Source: Eubacterium sp. | GTDB taxonomy: Bacteria; Bacillota; Clostridia; Oscillospirales; Acutalibacteraceae | Direction of reading: 5' to 3' | Length of the DNA stretch: 44,072 nucleotides | NCBI GenBank assembly: GCA_014465955.1 | Contig: JACTVT010000017.1 | Span: 1 to 44,072, forward strand | Shown: in pieces, positions 9,539 through 18,256 of the stretch | Layout of the letters: every line of letters starts with the position of its first letter | Numbering within the stretch: the first letter of the stretch is position 1 | Translations under genes and position numbers: made by a program | The notes under the pieces: model-generated | Told to the model about the DNA's origin: nothing | Seen by the model: the letters and a program-made list of their open reading frames with translations, nothing else | The model's database searches: none

Positions 9539-10440
9539 TGGCATTTATAGCAGGCGCTGGCGCAACAAATATTGACCTTTTATACGAAAATATGCCCAAA
9601 ATACCCGATGTGGGAGAAGAGGTCTACACAAACAGTTTTTCTTTACAACTCGGAGGTGGATTACCGGCAACACTGATAAATCTTGGCAGGCTCGGAATTG
9701 ATGCAAGAATTGCAACGGAACTCGGTAATGATATGTTTTCGGTATTTGCCAAAGAACAGTTTGAAAAGAACAATGTTTCACCGACAAATCTTTACAGCGG
9801 AAATGATATTCCGCTGAATATTACTTCGGCAATCATTCTGAAAAATGACAGAAGTTTTATCACTTACGGCAAAGGTACAATAGACCCCGATGACAAAGCA
9901 AAAGAAGAATTTTACAGCATTGCAAAAGGGGCTAAAATATGCCTTATGGCGCCCGGCGGCTTTTTGGAGGTTTACAAAAAACTAAAAAGTGAAGGCACAA
10001 TTATGGTGCTTGATATGGGCTGGGACGATGGTTTAACGTTTGAAAAATACAGTGAGTTATTATCCATTGCAGATTACTATACACCTAATCAGAAAGAAGC
10101 ATTAAAAATTACAGGCTGTAATAATGCGAAAGATGCCGCATATGCTCTGAAAAAATACTTTGACAAGGTTGTTGTTAAGGTTGACAAAGACGGCTGCATC
10201 GGTATTGACGGAGATGAATATTTCTTCTGCCCAAGTCTTGAGCAATACAAAAATGTTGACAGCACAGGCGCCGGCGATGCATTCCTTGCAGGATTTACAT
10301 ACGGTCTTTTTCACGATTACAGGCTGAAGGACTGCATAGAATTCGGCAACATTACGGGCGGCAAGGCAGTAACCGCCGTCGGTGCATTATCCGCATATGT
10401 AAACGAAAAAGAATTATTGGAAATAAAAAATAAGATTTAA
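9538..10440 (+). CDS. PfkB-family (ribokinase-like) sugar kinase
   Basis: ATP-dependent carbohydrate kinase. Both PfkB signatures are visible: the glycine-rich GGGLPATLINLGRLG near residues 35-49 and DSTGAGDAFLAGF near 242-254 with catalytic Asp247. Length 300 aa is standard. I chose the ATG at 9538, 8 nt after GGGAGAG and overlapping the GH4 stop (TAATG), rather than the upstream GTG at 9529 that overlaps this site. The coupling with GH4 suggests it phosphorylates a sugar released by that enzyme; the substrate is inference. Confidence 0.88.
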   Translation: MAFIAGAGATNIDLLYENMPKIPDVGEEVYTNSFSLQLGGGLPATLINLGRLGIDARIATELGNDMFSVFAKEQFEKNNVSPTNLYSGNDIPLNITSAIILKNDRSFITYGKGTIDPDDKAKEEFYSIAKGAKICLMAPGGFLEVYKKLKSEGTIMVLDMGWDDGLTFEKYSELLSIADYYTPNQKEALKITGCNNAKDAAYALKKYFDKVVVKVDKDGCIGIDGDEYFFCPSLEQYKNVDSTGAGDAFLAGFTYGLFHDYRLKDCIEFGNITGGKAVTAVGALSAYVNEKELLEIKNKI

Positions 10441-10450
10441 TAACGGCAGC

Positions 10451-10488
10451 AAAAAACACCATTCTTTTAAAATTGAATGGTGTTTTTT
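10451..10488. terminator. Bidirectional intrinsic terminator
   Basis: AAAAAACACCATTC (10451-10464) and its exact complement GAATGGTGTTTTTT (10475-10488) form a 14-bp stem with a 10-nt loop and U-runs on both strands. It separates the convergent GH4-PfkB and acylation operons and can end both. Confidence 0.88.
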
Positions 10489-10491
10489 GCG

Positions 10492-11595
10492 CTATTTTAA
10501 ACCTTTGCGGCGTTTTTCGAGAAGTTCTGAAATTTTATATTTTTTGCGGAACTCCTTATTACTGTCTTTCCAGTAATCAAACGACGGGTCATTTCGTCTG
10601 TCAATAAGAACAGAACCGTATTCGTCTGCAATATAATCACATAAATACGCAGTGGTTTTTGTTGCTCCGAAATAATTTAGATGATCACCGCCGTCACGGT
10701 AATCCTTTTTTATATCAAGTTGAAGCACATCAAACATAAGATTGAAATCTATAAATTTCAAACCGTTTTCATCTGCATAAGCCTGAACAGCATTATGTCT
10801 TGCATAAGTCCATGAATTCTGCGTAGGCATTTCAACAAGTAATACTTTTATGTCTTTCTCATTACAAATTTTAATAATTTTATTAAGATAATTTATGTCA
10901 TTATCGGGAACAGGTTCAAAAATATCTGTCACAGCCATATTTTTATTTTCTTCTGCCGGATTAACACTGTCATTGAAATTATAACCGTGATCGCAGGTTT
11001 TGAACTCCTCACCTTTAAACGGATTTTCGGGCTTTCCGAATTTGAATTTTTTCCATTTATCGTGAAAAGTAAAAATACTGAAACGAGACTGAATGATATC
11101 ATCAAATCTGTCAGAATCAAAATTGCTGAAAAATGCACTCACCTTTGATTTCAGTTTAGAAAACTTTTTTTCCGTCGGCTTATTCATATCAAATTCAGGT
11201 GCATTTTCATAAAGCATATCGGTTTCAATTATCAAAATCTTCGGCGACTGCGTTTTTAGCAGTTCTTTAACAAAACCGTAAGATTCAAGCGTTGTCTGAT
11301 GAGGGCTTGAAATGACTGTGCTTGTATAGCCGTAATTCTCAAATACCTGCATAGGCACAAACGCCGAATACAAATCACTGCTGCCGACAGCAGCAACATC
11401 AATACTTTTCTCAGGTTCAGACAAAAAACTGTAAGCCTTTGAATATTGATTTTTATATGTTAAAGCATTCATTTTTGAAAACGAGCCAAGTGAAAATACC
11501 TCAAGTATTAAAGCGAGCACGAGTACAAAAGAAAACACCTTAACAACGCATTTTATATCGTTTTTAGTTAAAAATTTTGTTTTTTCTTTTTCCAT
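10492..11595 (-). CDS. DltD-like SGNH-fold membrane-anchored protein
   Basis: Last gene of the acylation operon. A single N-terminal membrane segment (about residues 15-36) is followed by an extracytoplasmic SGNH-hydrolase-like domain: GSS at 71-73 (nucleophile block) and Asp304-His305 in GGDHLNYFG. This layout fits DltD, the partner that helps transfer acyl groups to the wall polymer outside the membrane. Length 367 aa is slightly short of the about 400 aa usual for DltD. The neighbours (adenylating enzyme, carrier protein, MBOAT) support the role. Whether the acyl group is D-alanine is uncertain (see 13431-14945). Confidence 0.8.
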   Translation of the reverse strand: MEKEKTKFLTKNDIKCVVKVFSFVLVLALILEVFSLGSFSKMNALTYKNQYSKAYSFLSEPEKSIDVAAVGSSDLYSAFVPMQVFENYGYTSTVISSPHQTTLESYGFVKELLKTQSPKILIIETDMLYENAPEFDMNKPTEKKFSKLKSKVSAFFSNFDSDRFDDIIQSRFSIFTFHDKWKKFKFGKPENPFKGEEFKTCDHGYNFNDSVNPAEENKNMAVTDIFEPVPDNDINYLNKIIKICNEKDIKVLLVEMPTQNSWTYARHNAVQAYADENGLKFIDFNLMFDVLQLDIKKDYRDGGDHLNYFGATKTTAYLCDYIADEYGSVLIDRRNDPSFDYWKDSNKEFRKKYKISELLEKRRKGLK

Positions 11596-11619
11596 ATATC
11601 TCCTAAAATATCTCTTTGC

Positions 11620-13194
11620 CTAAAAATTAGCATAAATTAAATCCTGCACACCGTAATTTATTCCGTAAGCACCGATAAATATAATAAGAAGAATAAACAG
11701 CATCAGAAGAATAAAACGAACAGGAAATTTCAGGCTCATAATCTTTTCCCGAATACTGATGTCTTTTTCATTAATAACGCCGACAATGAAAATTACAAAT
11801 GTTCCGAGAACTATAATCATATAATCCTTCAAATCAAGCCCAAGTCCGTTGTCTGCACCGATTTTGAGTACGGAAAAATCCTGATTCAAAATGATTTTCT
11901 TTACCATATAAATCACTCTGCGCAGACCGTCTGCCCTAAAAATCAGCATACCCAAATTTACGATTACAAATGTTCTCAGCATCTGAAATACGCCGAAAAC
12001 CTTTGATTTTCTGTTTATCTTTACCGCTTTGCAGAATTTATCCGACAAAGGTTCAAAAAACAGACCGAGCATCATAAGCACATAGTAATAAAGTCCGTAA
12101 ACAATATATCTTATTCCCGAACCGTGCCAGAAACCGTTTGCAAACCAAACAAAAAACAAAGCAACGGCAGTAGGTATAAGATTGGCATAATAAGGATTAA
12201 ATTTTTTTCTTGCTGTTTTTGTAAGAGCCATAAACGGCTTTGAAAGCGAAATCGGATAAAATATGTAATCGCGAAGCCAAGAGCCAAGACTGATATGCCA
12301 TCTTTGCCAGAATTCATTAATGCTTTTGGCAAAAAACGGACGGTTAAAGTTTTCAGGCATTTTAATGCCCATCATTTCACCGAGACCGCAGACGATATCC
12401 ATAACACCCGAAAATTCACAGTAAAGCTGCAGTGTATAAAACAAAGTTGCAATAATAATGATTGTACCGCCGTGATTTTCAGGATGATTATAGACTGCAT
12501 TTACAAGAATTGCCGCACGGTCTGCAACGACAACCTTTTTGAAAATACCCCAAAACACCCGCCATACGCCGCGTACAAATGTATCATAATCAAACTTTTT
12601 ACCTTCAATAAGTTGTGTACCAAGTTGATCGAATCTTGCAACAGGACCTTCAACTACAGTGAGCATAAATGAAAGATAAAGAGCAGTTTTAAAAGGATTT
12701 TTACATGCTTCAAATCTTCCGCGGTAAATATCGGTAATATAACTTACAGCCTGCAATGTATAAAATGAAATTCCCATAGGCTGAATAATATTCAGTTTAT
12801 GAAGATTTGTATTGAAAACGGCATTTACACTGTGTGCAAAAAAGCCTGAATATTTTGATGCAAAAAGAATGCCGAGATTAACAAGAACGCCAAGCATTAA
12901 AACTGCCATTTTGTAGTTCTTATACTTATTTTTCAGCACTTTTCTTTCGGGTATGGCAAGCCCTTTTTTCTTTGCTTTAAAATCATCATTCAGTTTTTGC
13001 AGGGCGAGACCTATCGCCCAAATAATAACCGATGACAAAACAAGGAAAAAAATATGACCTTTTACGGCGATTGTATAAAAAGCAAATGAGCCTGCAAGAA
13101 GTACGCACCATTTGAATTTCTGAGGTATTACGGAATAAAACAGATACGTTATTCCGAAATAAATAATAAAGAATGCAAAAGAGGTATAACTCAT
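11620..13194 (-). CDS. MBOAT acyltransferase, AlgI-type (DltB-like role)
   Basis: Polytopic membrane O-acyltransferase of 524 aa. It shows the AlgI/DltB hallmarks: PMGISFYTLQAVSYI, NEFWQRWHISLGSWLRD with His300, and NGFWHGSG with the invariant His357 near the active-site funnel. Roughly ten hydrophobic segments are spread along the chain. It looks longer and more AlgI-like than a classical DltB of about 400 aa. Placed 3 nt after the carrier gene, it should move an acyl group from the carrier-bound thioester across the membrane for the DltD-like protein to use. Confidence 0.88.
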   Translation of the reverse strand: MSYTSFAFFIIYFGITYLFYSVIPQKFKWCVLLAGSFAFYTIAVKGHIFFLVLSSVIIWAIGLALQKLNDDFKAKKKGLAIPERKVLKNKYKNYKMAVLMLGVLVNLGILFASKYSGFFAHSVNAVFNTNLHKLNIIQPMGISFYTLQAVSYITDIYRGRFEACKNPFKTALYLSFMLTVVEGPVARFDQLGTQLIEGKKFDYDTFVRGVWRVFWGIFKKVVVADRAAILVNAVYNHPENHGGTIIIIATLFYTLQLYCEFSGVMDIVCGLGEMMGIKMPENFNRPFFAKSINEFWQRWHISLGSWLRDYIFYPISLSKPFMALTKTARKKFNPYYANLIPTAVALFFVWFANGFWHGSGIRYIVYGLYYYVLMMLGLFFEPLSDKFCKAVKINRKSKVFGVFQMLRTFVIVNLGMLIFRADGLRRVIYMVKKIILNQDFSVLKIGADNGLGLDLKDYMIIVLGTFVIFIVGVINEKDISIREKIMSLKFPVRFILLMLFILLIIFIGAYGINYGVQDLIYANF

Positions 13195-13197
13195 TTA

Positions 13198-13428
13198 TCA
13201 GTCCTCTTCGGCAAGTCTTTCTATCATAGCCCAGATAGCGGCAGGAGTTTCAAAATTTTCGGGAACAATATCAACCGCAGTAATATCAACTGCAAATTCG
13301 TCAGAAAGTTCTGCAACAAGCGAAATCATTGCAAGGCTGTCAAAAATCTTGTCATCAATCAATCTTGTGTCTGCATTAAAAGCGACACCCGGTTTTAAAT
13401 TTTCCAAAATTTCAATAAGTTTTTCCAT
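13198..13428 (-). CDS. Acyl carrier protein (DltC-like)
   Basis: Small acidic 76-aa carrier. The phosphopantetheine attachment serine is Ser31 in FDSLAM, followed by the usual helix II (ISLVAELSDEF). Spacing is 2 nt after the adenylating enzyme and 3 nt before the MBOAT, as in dlt operons. It should carry the activated amino-acyl group as a thioester in the cytosol. Generic ACP use in fatty acid synthesis is unlikely given this context. Confidence 0.88.
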   Translation of the reverse strand: MEKLIEILENLKPGVAFNADTRLIDDKIFDSLAMISLVAELSDEFAVDITAVDIVPENFETPAAIWAMIERLAEED

Positions 13429-13430
13429 TT

Positions 13431-14945
13431 TCAGTTCTCCTTAATTAATGTTTTTAAATTTTTTCTGTCTGTTTTTCCGTTTTGATTATGAGGCATCTGC
13501 CTCAATTTAACAAATTTATCGGGCATAAAATATTGCGGAAGTTTTGAAGAAATACATTCTCTTACCATACTGTCCTCAATCTTTCTGCCGCAGTAAAACA
13601 AAATGATTTTATCATTGTCACTGTCAAATACACAGGCATTTTCCTCTATATTTTCAAGCGAACTTACTACCGTTTCGATTTCACCGAGTTCAATTCTGTA
13701 ACCCGAGCGCTTAATCTGAAAATCTTTTCTGGTGATATACATTATCTCACCAAACTCATTTTCACGGACAAGATCACCTGTTTTATAAACAAGTTCGGGA
13801 TAAGATGAATTCAGCGGATTCTGAACAAAAGCCTCGGCAGTTTTTCCGGGATTATTATAATATCCGTTTGCAAGAAAAGAACCGCGGACATAAAGTTCGC
13901 CCTCCTCGCCGACCTTTGCAGGTTCGCCTTTATCATTAACAATCACAACATCGCAGTTATCACAATGTGTACCGATCGGAAGCGGTTCATCATCGGAAAA
14001 TTTTCTGTTAACAACATAATATGTACATATATCCGTTGTTTCGGTAGGACCGAAAAGATTTGCATAAGTAATATTGCTGTCAAGATTATTTATCCAATAA
14101 TTAAGTTGTTTTGTAGGCATAACCTCGCCTGCAAACAAAACTGATTTAAGATACTGCGGTTTTGCAAATTTAAACAATTTCAGATTTGCAACAATTGATA
14201 TTGCCGACGGCACCCAATAAATTGTATTAACTTTATTATCATTAAGAAATTCAATCAGTTTAATCGGGAATGAAAAATAAGATTTCGGAATAATAACAAG
14301 TTGAGCACCGGTTCGTATTGTTGAATAAATATCAGTAACCGACATTGAAAAATAAAACGGAGTCTGGTTGCCGAAAATGGTTTCGCTTGTAATATTAAAT
14401 GTTTTGCTTGACCATTCAGAGTAAGCAATCACCGCTTTATGGCTGACGACTGCGCCTTTAGGCACACCCGTTGAGCCTGATGTGTAAAGTGCATAAACGG
14501 GATCAGTATCAATCTGAGCGTTTCTTATTTTTGCAAGCAGTTCATCATCAATTTGAGTTTCCGACAAAGCATTTATATCAAAAGCCTGTCCGTCAAAATC
14601 GAGTGCATTTGCCGTTTCCATATGCTCACTGTCAGTAACAACGGCAACAGGTTTAAGTGTTTCAAAAATTGTATTAATTCTCGGTGACGGCATCTCACTG
14701 TCAATCACAACATAAAAATTACCGCTGTATACAATGCCGAACATTGCCGTAAGTACGTTAACGCTCTTATCAAGATAAATTGCAACAGGTCTGTTTTTAG
14801 TGCCGATTAATGCCAGAGCGGTACCGACTGCTTTGGAACTGCAAAGCAACTGACCGTAAGTCAATGAATTTTGAACATCCTTAAAGGCGGTTTTATCTTT
14901 AAACAGAATGCCGTTTTGCTCAATAAATTCAAGAATATTTTTCAT
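13431..14945 (-). CDS. DltA-like amino-acid adenylating enzyme (carrier-protein ligase)
   Basis: Adenylates an amino acid and loads it on the adjacent carrier protein. Adenylation-domain core motifs are clear: A3 TSGSTGVPKG (155-164), A5 NLFGPTETT, A7 YKTGDLV, A8 around KRSGYRIELGEIE, and A10 NGKTDRKN near the C terminus with its lysine. The 504-aa length is that of DltA. At residue 272, in LFAGEVMP, it has alanine where characterised DltA enzymes have a cysteine (Cys269 in B. cereus, from memory) that favours D-alanine. Substrate could therefore be D-Ala, Gly, L-Ala or another small amino acid. First gene of the operon; start ATG has AGGAG 10 nt upstream. Confidence 0.85.
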   Translation of the reverse strand: MKNILEFIEQNGILFKDKTAFKDVQNSLTYGQLLCSSKAVGTALALIGTKNRPVAIYLDKSVNVLTAMFGIVYSGNFYVVIDSEMPSPRINTIFETLKPVAVVTDSEHMETANALDFDGQAFDINALSETQIDDELLAKIRNAQIDTDPVYALYTSGSTGVPKGAVVSHKAVIAYSEWSSKTFNITSETIFGNQTPFYFSMSVTDIYSTIRTGAQLVIIPKSYFSFPIKLIEFLNDNKVNTIYWVPSAISIVANLKLFKFAKPQYLKSVLFAGEVMPTKQLNYWINNLDSNITYANLFGPTETTDICTYYVVNRKFSDDEPLPIGTHCDNCDVVIVNDKGEPAKVGEEGELYVRGSFLANGYYNNPGKTAEAFVQNPLNSSYPELVYKTGDLVRENEFGEIMYITRKDFQIKRSGYRIELGEIETVVSSLENIEENACVFDSDNDKIILFYCGRKIEDSMVRECISSKLPQYFMPDKFVKLRQMPHNQNGKTDRKNLKTLIKEN

Positions 14946-14996
14946 TAAAACATAACTCCTCAGAACTGTATTACTTATATTAATACACCGCTATAT

Positions 14997-15025
14997 ATAG
15001 TAACACATCCACAATAGCAAGTCAA
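14997..15025 (-). promoter_or_regulatory. Promoter of the acylation operon
   Basis: On the minus strand TTGACT (15020-15025) and TACTAT (14997-15002) are 17 nt apart, about 50 nt upstream of the DltA-like start. The rest of the gene-free stretch 14946-15103 is AT-rich with no other clear element. Confidence 0.65.
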
Positions 15026-15103
15026 CATATAAACGATATAGAATTTATTAAGTTTTAATTAAGAAAGTTTAAAAAAATATTAAAGTATATTACATAAAGA
15101 CAC

Positions 15104-15131
15104 AAAAAGCAGGCTGATTTATTCAGCCTGC
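15104..15131 (-). terminator. Intrinsic terminator of the Gfo/Idh/MocA gene
   Basis: Minus-strand stem GCAGGCTGA/TCAGCCTGC (15123-15131 with 15109-15117) with a 5-nt loop, followed by a run of U (A-run at 15104-15108 on the plus strand). It starts within 10 nt of the stop codon. Confidence 0.88.
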
Positions 15132-15138
15132 CGCGCAA

Positions 15139-16098
15139 TTATTTTTCAAACGGATATACAAGTTTCATCTGACGCCTGCATTCATCCATAATTTTCATAC
15201 AGTTTTCAGTAGCCTCAAAAGGAATATAAGCAGACTCTGTTCTGCCCTTCCGAATTTCATCAGCGGCTCTTGTAAATTCCGTCAAATAATCGGTTTTGCC
15301 ATTAAATATCTGTTTGCCTTTACCGTTTTTCAACACTGCTTTTGACGCCATATGAAAGAATGACGGCAAAATAATTTTTCCCTCTGTTCCTTTAATAATA
15401 CAATTTTCTTTTAAACGGCAGAGCGACATATTAAGCGTGCACTTAAAGCCGTTATACTGCAAAATGACAGTTTCACTTAAATCAATACCGTTTTTGATTT
15501 TACCGTTACAAGTGATTTTTTCAGGCATTCCGAAAAGATTATAGCAATATGTTATCGGATAAATGCCCACATCAAGAAGAGCACCGCCTGCTGTTTCGGG
15601 CATTAAAACTCGTGAGGTTTTCGGCATGAGAATTCCCGGGAACATATAATTGATTTCAACATCTTTAATCCCGCCGATTTCCTTATTCCGCACCCATTTT
15701 TTAACCGTAAGAGCCACATCGGAAAACCATGTCCACATAGCCTCGCAGAAGTAAACATTTTCGTTTTTTGCTGTTTCTATAAGCGTTTTAACATCATCAA
15801 TGCACACACCTACAGGCTTTTCACAAAGAACAGGCTTACCCATTTTCATCGCCGAAATGGCATAATCAACATGAGCTGTGTGAGGTGTTGCAATATAAAC
15901 GCCGTCAACATTTTCCCTATTCACCGCCAATTCAAAATCATTATAAAAACAAGCATTGTATTTATCTGCAAACGCTTTGCCTTTACTCACATTTCGGCTG
16001 AAAACCGAAGTAATAATATGATTTCCATGTATTATATCACTTGCTGTTGAATTTGCAATGCTGCCGCTGCCGATATACGCCCATCTGAATTTTTCCAT
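15139..16098 (-). CDS. Gfo/Idh/MocA-family oxidoreductase
   Basis: NAD(P)-dependent sugar or polyol dehydrogenase/reductase of the Gfo/Idh/MocA family. The Rossmann motif is YIGSGSIA at residues 8-15, the family motif CEKP lies at about 92-95 with its lysine, and AGGALLDVGIYPI near 170-182 carries the conserved substrate-side Asp. Length 319 aa is standard. It is a single-gene unit with its own promoter and terminator. The substrate cannot be read from the sequence; no sugar-pathway neighbours are adjacent. Confidence 0.88.
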   Translation of the reverse strand: MEKFRWAYIGSGSIANSTASDIIHGNHIITSVFSRNVSKGKAFADKYNACFYNDFELAVNRENVDGVYIATPHTAHVDYAISAMKMGKPVLCEKPVGVCIDDVKTLIETAKNENVYFCEAMWTWFSDVALTVKKWVRNKEIGGIKDVEINYMFPGILMPKTSRVLMPETAGGALLDVGIYPITYCYNLFGMPEKITCNGKIKNGIDLSETVILQYNGFKCTLNMSLCRLKENCIIKGTEGKIILPSFFHMASKAVLKNGKGKQIFNGKTDYLTEFTRAADEIRKGRTESAYIPFEATENCMKIMDECRRQMKLVYPFEK

Positions 16099-16129
16099 AA
16101 TATGATGCTCCTAATTTACTATTAATTAC

Positions 16130-16158
16130 ATAATATCATATTTAAAAACATATGTAAA
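16130..16158 (-). promoter_or_regulatory. Promoter of the Gfo/Idh/MocA gene
   Basis: Minus-strand TTTACA (16153-16158), 17-nt spacer, TATTAT (16130-16135), about 32 nt upstream of the start codon. A TAGGAG ribosome site follows. Confidence 0.7.
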
Positions 16159-16159
16159 C

Positions 16160-16187
16160 AAAAAAGGGTCGATGAAGGCATCGACCC
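16160..16187 (-). terminator. Intrinsic terminator of htpG
   Basis: Minus-strand stem GGGTCGATG/CATCGACCC (16179-16187 with 16166-16174), 4-nt loop and a six-U tail. It sits 29 nt past the htpG stop codon and just upstream of the next gene's promoter. Confidence 0.88.
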
Positions 16188-16215
16188 CTAATTACAACCG
16201 TATTATTTAATTAAT

Positions 16216-18102
16216 TCACATCAAATCTGTAATCATATCGGCAAATTCTGTTGGATTTTCAACTGTAAGACCGCTGATAAGGCGAGCACCTGTATAAAGC
16301 AATTTTGAATACTTTTCAAGCTTTTCTTTATCGTTTGCAAAAAGTTCAAACAGTTTTTCTGCAATCTTATGATTTGAGTTGATTTCAAGCACAAGTTGTG
16401 CCTTCATACCGCCGTCTGCACCCGGCATCTGGCTTAAAACTCTTGCCATTTCAAGTGAAACATAACCTTCGGCAGAAAGCGAAACTGCATGATTGCCGAC
16501 TGCATTTGAGAATTTAACGGCTGATACTTCGTCGCCGAGATAAGACTTGATTTCGTCAAGCATTTCTTTAGCATTCTCGTTCTTTTCGTCAAGTGCCTTT
16601 TTATCTTCTTCACTGTCAAGATTCAAATCATCTTTACAGATGTTTGCAAAGTGCTTTCCGTCATATTCCATAAGCATCTGAATTGCAAATTCATCTACAT
16701 CATCGGTAAAACAAAGCACATCATAACCCTTTGAAATAACTGCCTCTGTCTGCGGAAGAAGAGCAATTTTTTCGGCAGATGCACCGCAGGCATAGTAAAT
16801 CGTATCCTGGTTTTCAGCCATAGCCTCGGTGTATTCCTTAAGTGTGAGGTACTTGCCTTCTTTAACTGATTTAAACAGAATAAGATCTTTTAATCCGTCT
16901 TTATCAGCGCCGTAATTTGCATAAACGCCCCATTTTAACTGAATGCCGAAAGTTTCAAAGAATTTTTCAAACTTTTCTCTGTCATTATTAAGAAGTTTTT
17001 TAAGTTCGTTTTTAATCTTTTTATCAATAGCCTTAGCAATAATTTTAACCTGATAATCCTGCTGAAGAGTTTCACGGCTGATATTGAGCGTTAAATCTGC
17101 AGAATCAACAATACCCTTTACAAAACTAAAGTAATCGGGCAGCAAATCACTGCACTTATCCATAATCATAACGCCGTTTGTATATAACTGAAGTCCCTTT
17201 TCATATTCCTTTGAATAGAAATCATAGGGTGCTTTTGACGGAATGTAGATAAGTGAATCAAAGGTAGCCTGTCCCTCTGTTTTAAACGGGATATAAAGAA
17301 GCGGATTTTCATAATCCATAAACTTATTTTTATAGAATTCGTTATAATCGTCTTCTGTAAGTTCACTCTTGCTCTTGCGCCAAATCGGTATCATTGAGTT
17401 GAGTGTATCTACTGTAAATTCCTGCTTATACTCGCCCTCTTTTTCCTCATCGGGCACAGTATGAGTCATTTCCATTGTAATGGGATAGCGGATATAATCA
17501 CTGTACTTCTTAACAAGATCGGACATAGTATATTCTTCAAGATAGGTGCTGTAATCCTCGTTTTCCGTATCTTCTTTGATGTAAAGTGTAATTACAGTAC
17601 CTGCACTGTCTTTCTCACATTCTTCAATTGTATAGCCGTCAGCACCTTCTGATACCCATTTATTAGCAGTTTCTGCTCCGAAAGCCTTTGAAACAACCTC
17701 AACCTTTGATGCAACCATAAAGGAAGAATAAAAACCGACGCCGAACTGACCGATAACCTCAATATCATTATCCTTGGCATCTTCATTTTCATTTTTAAAA
17801 TTAAGCGAACCTGATTTAGCAATCGTACCAAGATTGGATTCAAGTTCTTCGGCAGTCATACCGATACCGTTATCTTCAATCGTGATTGTGCGGTTTTCTT
17901 TATCGGTTGAAATTTCAATTTTAAAATCTGATTTTGACAAGCCGACACTATCATCGGTAAGCGACTTAAAATAAAGTTTGTCAATAGCGTCAGACGCATT
18001 TGAAATAAGTTCTCTTATAAAGATTTCCTTGTTGGTATAAATGGAATTAATCATCATATCAAGGAGTTTTTTAGATTCTGCTTTAAATTGTTTCTTTCTC
18101 AT
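16216..18102 (-). CDS. htpG: Molecular chaperone HtpG (Hsp90)
   Basis: ATP-dependent dimeric Hsp90 chaperone of the cytosol. GHKL ATPase motifs are in order: ELISNASDAIDKL (about 31-43), DNGIGM, and GQFGVGFYSSF. The middle domain includes NISRETLQ with the conserved Arg that contacts ATP, and a C-terminal dimerisation domain completes a normal 628-aa length. I chose the ATG at 18102; the GTG three codons earlier is part of the AAAGGTG ribosome site. Expression should be under HrcA because a perfect CIRCE operator lies at the predicted transcription start. Confidence 0.97.
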   Translation of the reverse strand: MRKKQFKAESKKLLDMMINSIYTNKEIFIRELISNASDAIDKLYFKSLTDDSVGLSKSDFKIEISTDKENRTITIEDNGIGMTAEELESNLGTIAKSGSLNFKNENEDAKDNDIEVIGQFGVGFYSSFMVASKVEVVSKAFGAETANKWVSEGADGYTIEECEKDSAGTVITLYIKEDTENEDYSTYLEEYTMSDLVKKYSDYIRYPITMEMTHTVPDEEKEGEYKQEFTVDTLNSMIPIWRKSKSELTEDDYNEFYKNKFMDYENPLLYIPFKTEGQATFDSLIYIPSKAPYDFYSKEYEKGLQLYTNGVMIMDKCSDLLPDYFSFVKGIVDSADLTLNISRETLQQDYQVKIIAKAIDKKIKNELKKLLNNDREKFEKFFETFGIQLKWGVYANYGADKDGLKDLILFKSVKEGKYLTLKEYTEAMAENQDTIYYACGASAEKIALLPQTEAVISKGYDVLCFTDDVDEFAIQMLMEYDGKHFANICKDDLNLDSEEDKKALDEKNENAKEMLDEIKSYLGDEVSAVKFSNAVGNHAVSLSAEGYVSLEMARVLSQMPGADGGMKAQLVLEINSNHKIAEKLFELFANDKEKLEKYSKLLYTGARLISGLTVENPTEFADMITDLM

Positions 18103-18134
18103 AAAAATCACCTTTCCAATCGTTCATTTTAGAA

Positions 18135-18161
18135 TTAGCACTCTTTAATCCCGAGTGCTAA
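18135..18161. promoter_or_regulatory. CIRCE operator (HrcA binding site)
   Basis: Exact inverted repeat TTAGCACTC (18135-18143), 9-nt spacer, GAGTGCTAA (18153-18161): the consensus CIRCE element with no mismatch. It begins 5 nt downstream of the -10 of the htpG promoter and so covers the start of transcription, the usual place for HrcA repression. Confidence 0.97.
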
Positions 18162-18166
18162 TTACT

Positions 18167-18194
18167 ATTATAGCCTTTATTTACCATTTGTCAA
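18167..18194 (-). promoter_or_regulatory. Sigma-A promoter of htpG
   Basis: Minus-strand TTGACA (18189-18194) and TATAAT (18167-18172), both perfect consensus, with a 16-nt spacer. The adjacent CIRCE makes it heat-inducible by release of HrcA (inference from the element). Confidence 0.88.
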
Positions 18195-18221
18195 CACCGT
18201 AAAAGTTAAATATTTTTTAAC

Positions 18222-18246
18222 AAAAAACGGGCGGAACATTCCGCCC
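18222..18246 (-). terminator. Intrinsic terminator of metK
   Basis: Minus-strand stem GGGCGGAA/TTCCGCCC (18239-18246 with 18229-18236) with a 2-nt loop as written (outer pairs will open it) followed by G and a six-U run. It lies 10 nt past the metK stop. Confidence 0.88.
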
Positions 18247-18256
18247 ATAAATACTG

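Noticed and set aside
18103..18111. GTG start for htpG three codons upstream
   Set aside because: The GTG is part of the AAAGGTG ribosome site of the ATG at 18102.
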